A stretch of 64,000 bases of DNA, taken from contig NC_062218.1 of NCBI RefSeq assembly GCF_902686445.1, positions 13,739,015 through 13,803,014 of the forward strand. The letters run 5' to 3'. This DNA is from Sciurus carolinensis. Taxonomy: Eukaryota; Chordata; Mammalia; Rodentia; Sciuridae. The first letter of the stretch is position 1. Each line of letters begins with the position of its first letter. The notes under the pieces are model-generated. The model was not told where the DNA came from. It did not search any database and was given only the letters and a program-made list of their open reading frames with translations. Both the position numbers and the translations under genes were made by a program. This document shows positions 58,336 through 64,000 of the stretch, one piece after another.

Positions 58336-58687
58336 CTGGAATCTGACGTAGGCTCCCACCTTCCTGCTTTCTGACAAATTCCCTCTAGGGGATCACTACC
58401 TTCTTGATTGATGTGGCTTTATCTCCTTCTGGTCTCTGGCCTCAATACACACATGAAAACAGCCTTTCTGACAAGCAACAATTCCTCCTTCCTTCATTCA
58501 AAAAGAGGGAGGGGCCGGGGAACCCACAGTTTTCTCCAGTTACATGATTTGAGTTAATTTTGAAAGATAGAAACAATAGAGATTGTTTTTGTGGAATCTC
58601 CTGTAAAGAAGAGTGGAAATTTTTACGTCTTAGTCATTGCCGTCTTTCTCCTTCCTACTTCTCATCCAACTCAGGTGTTTAAAAACA
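58336..58687. other. Unassigned sequence
   Basis: No feature recognised. A G-rich patch GAGGGAGGGGCCGGGG lies at about 58505-58520. Confidence 0.4.
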
Positions 58688-58695
58688 GGTTAGTG

Positions 58696-58918
58696 AGCCA
58701 GGCACAGTGGTGCATGTCTGTAATCCCAGTGTCTTGGGAGGCTGAGGCAGGAGGATCTAGAGTTTAAAAGCCAGCCTCAGCAACTTAGCAAGGCCCTAAG
58801 CAACTCAGTGAGATCCTGTCTCTATATAAAATACAAAAAAGGACTGGGGATGTGGCTCAGTGGTCAAGTGCCCTGGGTTCAATCCCCAGTACTTAAAAAA
58901 AAAAAAAAAAAAAAAAAA
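58696..58918 (+). mobile_element. B1-ID dimeric SINE
   Basis: Left half 'GCCAGGCACAGTGGTGCATG' through 'GGGAGGCTGAGGCAGGAGG'. Right half 'GGGGATGTGGCTCAGTGG' and 'CCTGGGTTCAATCC', then about 24 A. Flanks share GGTTAGTG (58688-58695 and 58921-58928). Little diverged, so a young copy that is diagnostic for the lineage. Confidence 0.95.
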
Positions 58919-58928
58919 GGGGTTAGTG

Positions 58929-59214
58929 GAGAAAGTGACATTTTCAAAGTACAGCACAGGGGTAGTAGAATTGTCTTTGTCTTCCATCTGTTGCACTTTG
59001 TCCATGTAAGGATCATAAATGGTAGACAGTGGCTTTCTTTTTATGTCCTTTGACATAAAAAGAATTGGAGGTTATTTTAGGGATCTAAGTTTCAGATTGG
59101 CATTGTGAAATACAGTACCTTTACAATAACCCACAGTGTTACATTTCAAGGCACAATAGGTTAGTTTATCAAGATCTCCGTAAGTACAGGTTTCTTTTGT
59201 AAACAACAAATTTA
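58929..59214. other. Unassigned sequence
   Basis: No feature recognised. Confidence 0.4.
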
Positions 59215-59700
59215 TGGTTTTTAAAATTTTTGTTGGTGCCTTATAATTATACATAATAGTGGGGTGAATTGTGATAGAGTCACACCTGCACCTAGCACAG
59301 CTAGGTCTACTTCATTCCCCAGTACCACCCTATACCCTCTCTTCCTTCCTCCCCCTGATTCCGTCCTCTGCTCTACTGGTCTTCCTTCTTTTTCATGGGA
59401 TCTCTTTTCATTGTTTTTTTTTCCTCTCTACCTTCCACGTAAAGAGAAAACACACGACTCTTGACTTTCTCAATCTGCCTTATTTTGCTTAACATGACAC
59501 TCTCCAGTTCTATCCATTTTCCTGCAAAAGACATAATTTTGTTCTGTATGGCAGAATAAAACTCCCATGTGTACTGATACCACATTTTTCCATTTGTCTG
59601 TGATGGGCACCTGGGCTGTCTCTGTAACTTGGCTTTTGTGAATTGTGCTGCTAAAAACATGAAATCAGTTTACTATCACAATATGTACATAGATATATTT
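59215..59700 (-). mobile_element. LINE-1 3' end
   Basis: A 5'-truncated L1 in minus orientation. The 3' UTR is at about 59215-59440 and the ORF2 C-terminal remnant is in the right half. Confidence 0.9.
59373..59660 (-). pseudogene. LINE-1 ORF2p C-terminal tail remnant
   Basis: The 95-codon frame includes 'WEFYSAIQNKIMSFAGKWIE' and 'ESVMLSKIRQIEKVKSRVFS', the usual last 50 or so residues of L1 ORF2p ('MEYYSAIKN...FSL'). The frame runs on into UTR. Not functional. Confidence 0.9.
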
Positions 59701-60837
59701 TCTCCTGCTTTTATGTTTTAATTATTAGTAAAATCATAAGACTATTTAAGCATTATTTTTGATGATTCTAATTAAATAATGTATTCTGAGTTTTGATATA
59801 TTTCCAAAATTTGAGCCAGATTTGTTCTTACAAGCTTATCTGTCAATCAAGTGTAAAATTACAACAGACCCTTCGCTGACATTGTGTATACTCACTCATA
59901 GTGAAAGCATGTAAAACACATAACCCTTCTATGAATACACAATGCTCCTCGTTCTCTATTTTGATAAGATACCAATGTCAAACTTTAAAATTGGTAATTA
60001 TAAACCATTGGTGGATTTTGTGGCAAAAACAGAGATTCTTGGTGTGATCAGGTACTAGATAGATCATGGTTGTGATGGATTGCTTCTAATTTTACCTCGG
60101 TCTTTATGCAATTTGAATCATAAAAGGTAAAACCATTTCCACTGATAAAAGACACTTTTGGTCACAGATCAAATTATTTCCAGGAGTGTAAGACAAAAAA
60201 AAAAAAAGTTTATGGCTGTATGCTTGCATGTTTGTTATCTTGCACATTAATCTTGGTTAAGATATGCCTTAAAATTTCCCTAAAAACACAAAATCTTTAT
60301 TTTGTCATTCTTTGTATTTGGCCAAGTTAATTCTTAACAATGAAAACAATAAAACAATACGTGCTCTTTAGTAACATTAGTGACAAAGAAGAAAGCTAAA
60401 ATACAAATATGTGGCCATTTATCGTGGCTTACGCTCCTCTCCTCTACTAAGAGCCACAATACTCAATCACTGGATATTCAGCTATATTTTTTTCACATGA
60501 CTATTGACATGACCAAAAAAACCGCATTCACCATTTTGCAAGGGGCTATTTTAATCATCTTTTTATTGTCCTAATGCATGAGGCAACATGAAGCAATCTT
60601 TTATCTTGTAAACCAGTTTTTTTCCCCTTCAAAATGAGCTAACATTAATAAAACATGGAAATTTTTATTTACAATCTGAGATTAAGATCCCATTTTTCAT
60701 CTTCTTTTTCCATTTTTGAACCATTTTAAAAGACTTGGTCTTCTTATTAGCTAAAAAGGCTAACCTATTCATTAGAGGTCTGCAAACAGTCTGGCCCAGA
60801 ACAGGAACCTCTATTCACTGCTAAAAACAAAATATAT
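59701..60837. other. Unassigned AT-rich sequence
   Basis: No repeat or gene recognised. A poly-A run is at about 60196-60207. Confidence 0.4.
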
Positions 60838-61050
60838 GGCCGGGCATGGTGGCTTACACCTATAATCCCAGCAGTTGGGGAGCCTGAAACAGGAGGTTTG
60901 TAAGTTCGAGGCCAGCCTCAGCAACTTAGCAAGGTTGTTCGCATCTTAATGAGATCCTGTCTCAAACAAAAAGTAAAAAGGGCTGGAGATAAGGCCCAAT
61001 GGGTAAGCACCCCTGAGTTGAGTCCCTGGTACCAAAAAAAGAAAAGAAAG
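60838..61050 (+). mobile_element. B1-ID dimeric SINE
   Basis: Starts 'GGCCGGGCATGGTGGCTTAC', then 'TATAATCCCAGCAG' and 'AGGCCAGCCTCAGCAAC'. The right half is 'GGGCTGGAGATAAGGCCC...TTGAGTCCCTGG' with an AAAG-rich tail. More diverged than the copy at 58696. Confidence 0.95.
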
Positions 61051-61651
61051 AAAATACCTGAAGTTCAGCTCTAAAATTAGGAAGATAAACAAAATGGTCC
61101 ACCTCAGTGTGACCATCCCAATATGGGTTGGGAGAAGCTGTAGGGAAGATTAGGAAGGGTAAGAATGGAGCGGCTGGGTGGTGGGTTCCATTCCCAGCCT
61201 GTTCAAATGCCACCACTCCTACCCCAACCCCAACCAGAATCCCACAATGTTGGATCATAACCTCCTCTAGGGAACTGGAACTGTAAACAGAAATGAAGCA
61301 TCCTCATATGTGAAATACCTATATAAATGAACCAGAATTCACCATTTTGCTTATTCTATGACTAAGTATGTCTTGAATTTGCTTAAAAGAAAACTAAAAG
61401 CAAATTTTTTTCAGAAAAGTGATCTTAATTAGAGATCATCTCCAACATACCACATGTCTATTTCCTTTCCTCCTGGTTCCAAACCTCCACCCCAAGCATT
61501 TTTTTAAATGGTCTTGTAATAAGTGGAAATTTTTAAATACTGGCTAATGCCATGCTGTATAATTAGGAACTTACATTTTGATAGATTTTTCGAGCTTGAT
61601 CCAAATGCTGTTAAGACATACCAAATGAATAAGAACTTCAAGATATCTTTT
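61051..61651. other. Unassigned sequence
   Basis: No feature recognised. A 98-codon minus frame (60962-61258) overlaps the SINE end and is not a gene candidate. Confidence 0.4.
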
Positions 61652-61782
61652 TACATATTTTTATTGGTTGTTTTTAGTTACACATGACCACAGAATCCAT
61701 TCTGATGTAATTATACAAGCATGGAATATACCTTATTGTAGTTAGAGTCCCATTCTTATGGATGTACATGGTGGTAGGATTC
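61652..61782 (-). mobile_element. LINE-1 3' UTR fragment
   Basis: 'TTTTAGTTACACATGACCACAG' and 'AATCCATTCTGATG' align with 7455-7490 ('TTAGTTATACATGACAGTAG', 'AATGCATTTTGATA'). A very short 5'-truncated L1 tail. Confidence 0.75.
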
Positions 61783-62419
61783 ACTATGTTGCTTTCATAT
61801 ACGTACTGGGAACATGACCTGGAAGTCGTAGACTGTGGCATGTGGGTGCTTTGGAAAGTTTATATAAGTTCCCCATTCCTCAGACAACTATTTTTCAGTT
61901 GCTACAAATTTCCCAGAAGTATTCCAGTTTCCTTGAGTTCTAATCCGCAGCTGAATTTCCAAAAGATTATTATTAATTTGAAATGAGAGCTTCCTAAATA
62001 AAAGCATAACTTTAGTCTGGAAAACCTAGATGTTCAGTCAGGAATTGGGTCCGTGTCAAGCAGCCATAAAAGTCCTGTCCCAAAACCCAGGGGCCATTGT
62101 GAAGCCATTCTTTGTGTTAGTTAGTGTTGGATTCAATCCTTGGGAAATCCCTGCCCTGGATGATGGCTGGGAGATTTCTCAAGCAGAGGTTCCTCCAGTA
62201 AGTTAATCTTGTAGAAGAATGGTGGAGTAGTGCTCCCTAGAGTCTGGGAAGGGGAGCGGGGACAGAAGGAAGCTCAAGAAGGGGCAGAAAACACAGAGTG
62301 GAGGGGTCACTCCTGGCTCCGCTTTAGCACAGAAGGGTAAACTATTAGGCAAAATAACCTGCGATGCATTTCAAAATAACTGCAAAAGAAGAGTACAAAA
62401 TTCTCAACACATAAAAATG
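61783..62419. other. Unassigned sequence
   Basis: No feature recognised. Confidence 0.4.
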
Positions 62420-62535
62420 ATTAACGATTGAAGGGATGGAAATGCTTACTACCCTGTTTTGATTATTATGCCTTGTATACATGTATTGAATTACCATAAT
62501 GTACCCCTTAAAGATGTACAAATTTTAAAAATACT
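62420..62535 (+). mobile_element. Old LINE-1 3' end (L1M-type)
   Basis: Order 'GGGATGGAAATGCTTACTACC', 'TTTTGATTATTATGCCTTG', 'TATACATGTATTGAATTACC', 'GTACCCCTTAAAGATGTAC' matches old L1 3' tails in sense. It is the only clear plus-strand L1 tail in the window. Confidence 0.7.
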
Positions 62536-62777
62536 TTAAAAAAGTAAAAAACGAATTCTGTGTATTTATGAAAGCCAAGAATCAATTTCAACATTTCTAA
62601 TTGCCAGTTTGTAAAAATAAAAAGAAGACATTGTAAACCCGACTGTGGTAAACCCAGGGAACTCCCTCTGTAAGATGTATCCAGAATCCTCCCGGCAGAG
62701 AAACATGAAGCAAGAAAGTAAAACAACACTTAATGTACTAAGTTTCTTTACTTGTTTCTTTCTGTTTGATAATATAG
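62536..62777. other. Unassigned sequence
   Basis: Short spacer. No feature recognised. Confidence 0.4.
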
Positions 62778-62791
62778 AAAGAATAAAATGC

Positions 62792-63009
62792 ACCCCATGT
62801 GGTGGTGCATGCCTGTAATCCCAGTGGCTCCAGAGGCTGAGCCAGGAGGATCATGAGTTCAAAGACAACCTCATCAAAAGCGAGGTGCTAAGCAATTCAG
62901 TGAGACCCTGTCTCCAAATAAAATACAAAATAGTGCTGGGGATGTGGCTCAGTGGTTGAGTGCCCCTGAGTTCAATCCTTGGTAGCCTTCCCCCTCAAAA
63001 AAAAAAAAA
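62792..63009 (+). mobile_element. B1-ID dimeric SINE with 14-bp duplication
   Basis: Left half 'GTGGTGGTGCATGCCTGTAA' and 'CCAGAGGCTGAGCCAGGAGG'. Right half 'GCTGGGGATGTGGCTCAGTG' and 'CCTGAGTTCAATCC', then an A tail. Flanks AAAGAATAAAATGC at 62778-62791 and 63007-63020 match at all 14 positions, although the first three As overlap the tail. Confidence 0.95.
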
Positions 63010-63020
63010 GAATAAAATGC

Positions 63021-64000
63021 TTCTCTGTTATTGGATATTTGATTTTCACAAAGATTTAAAAGTATAAATAGAATAATAAATTTTTGAGTTTATATTTGTA
63101 TAATAGCTCTTTGAATAGTGTCTTGTATATAATAAATACTTTATACATAAATTTGCATTAAAAATTGTTGTAAACAGTTTCAACAATAGTGAAATGTATT
63201 TTTGAATGATTGGAAATTCAGGGATCTGCTTTGCTTTGGAAACATTCCAATTAATTATTGATCTTTTCCATGGTCATAAATTTAGTGGAGATTTCTCTTT
63301 TTTCTCACTTGAAACTTGAATTTGTAAGCTAGACTCTTGCTCCCTATGGAGCCTGTTTTCTGCTGTGAACTGAAAATTTTTAAGTCTCTCTTTACTAGAA
63401 TCTAAATTCAATACTGTACCATCTACTGCACTTTAAAAGATGCAAACTTTGGGATTCTGCAACATTCATGGGAAAATGAGACCAAAAACATTATCTGACT
63501 TGAAAATACAAAACAATTAAGACTTCCTTATAAAGTGCAACTTGAAGGTTGAAAATTATGGATTCCAAGCTTTTTCATGAAAATCTATGTGTTTCTTCTC
63601 TTACCAAGACAAGAGCTGGCTCGTTTCCCAAGCTTTGCAAAGCTATCGGCAAGTTCTCTGCAGGAAGGGAATAGGAAAATACTGTCTCTCCCACACTGTC
63701 AAGAAAAAGCCAGTTCTGGTGATTACTGTTGATGTGAGAATCAGTTTGGGAGAGAGAGAAAAAGTTCCTGTTCTATCTTAGGTAACTAAACTTCAATAGA
63801 ATAGATCTTAAAATTCTGGACCATGGTAAAAGTGTTATTCTGTCTTATTTATCGTGAGTTTTCAGGTACCATCGTTGTGAGCAATGAGTGGCAAGTGGAT
63901 AATCTACTATAGCAGCTGTCATGAAGAACAAAGCACTAAGCACTTGGCTCTGACTGCCCTTGCATGAGGTGTGCTGCTTGAGACTGTGTGTGTGCATGTG
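63021..64000. other. Unassigned sequence to window end
   Basis: AT-rich at first, more mixed later. No repeat or gene recognised. A 64-codon plus frame at 63587-63781 has no domain. The last bases form a short GT-rich patch. Confidence 0.4.

Noticed and set aside
58505..58520. G-quadruplex
   Set aside because: Only three clear G runs of three or more are close together; the fourth run is missing. 58307-58324 is likewise short by one run.
58805..59056. 83-codon minus frame (and the opposed 81-codon plus frame)
   Set aside because: Both run through the A-tail of a SINE, giving poly-Phe or poly-Lys, and are artefacts of the insertion.

Overview
This window reads as mammalian nuclear DNA, most likely from a squirrel-family rodent (Sciuridae: ground squirrel, marmot or tree squirrel). 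The main evidence is the SINE type. Several copies are dimers with an Alu/B1-like left half ('GTAATCCCAG...GAGGCTGAGGCAGGAGGAT') and a tRNA-derived ID right half ('GGGGATGTGGCTCAGTGG...GGTTCAATCC'), a layout known from sciurid and related rodents. Old repeats shared by all placental mammals (MIR, L2, MLT1/MaLR LTRs, MER2/MER8-like Tigger, MER5/Charlie) and general AT-richness agree. The species call is inference; 'mammal' is firm.

No protein-coding exon, RNA gene or complete mobile-element gene could be recognised. Every sizeable open frame I could explain belongs to a decayed LINE-1 ORF2. The remaining long frames (15172-15594, 18322-18783, 25485-25958, 26573-27010, 44179-44742, 57741-58152) match nothing I recognise and may be chance frames. 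The window is therefore intergenic or intronic.

Layout. 1-8 kb: L1 3' fragments, a MIR pair, a Tigger relic, an L2 carrying an ID SINE, one MaLR LTR. 8-20 kb: an old L1 block, L2/L1M relics, a MaLR/MLT1 pair, a nearly full-length MER8-like element, a MIR and a long CA microsatellite. 20-28 kb: mostly unassigned sequence with one MIR, one ID SINE with clear target-site duplications and two pyrimidine tracts. 28.8-30.7 kb: two MLT1 LTRs in opposite orientation, an AT-rich array inside the first and a 43-bp minisatellite starting just past the second. 33-39.5 kb: three more MaLR/MLT1 LTRs, one split by a SINE. 46.3-51.2 kb: a long decayed L1 split by a younger solo LTR with a clean 5-bp duplication and ending at an orientation switch. 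52.4 kb: an exact 83-bp tandem duplication. 54.4 kb: a full-length MER2. 57.1-58.3 kb: a CpG-richer segment. 58.7-63 kb: three B1-ID SINEs and further L1 3' ends.

The most useful whole-window signal is orientation. About nine of ten recognisable L1 pieces and eight of ten MaLR/MLT1 LTRs lie on the minus strand. Because such elements are depleted in the sense orientation inside introns, this hints that the window may be an intron of a plus-strand gene. I see no clear undescribed biological system here.
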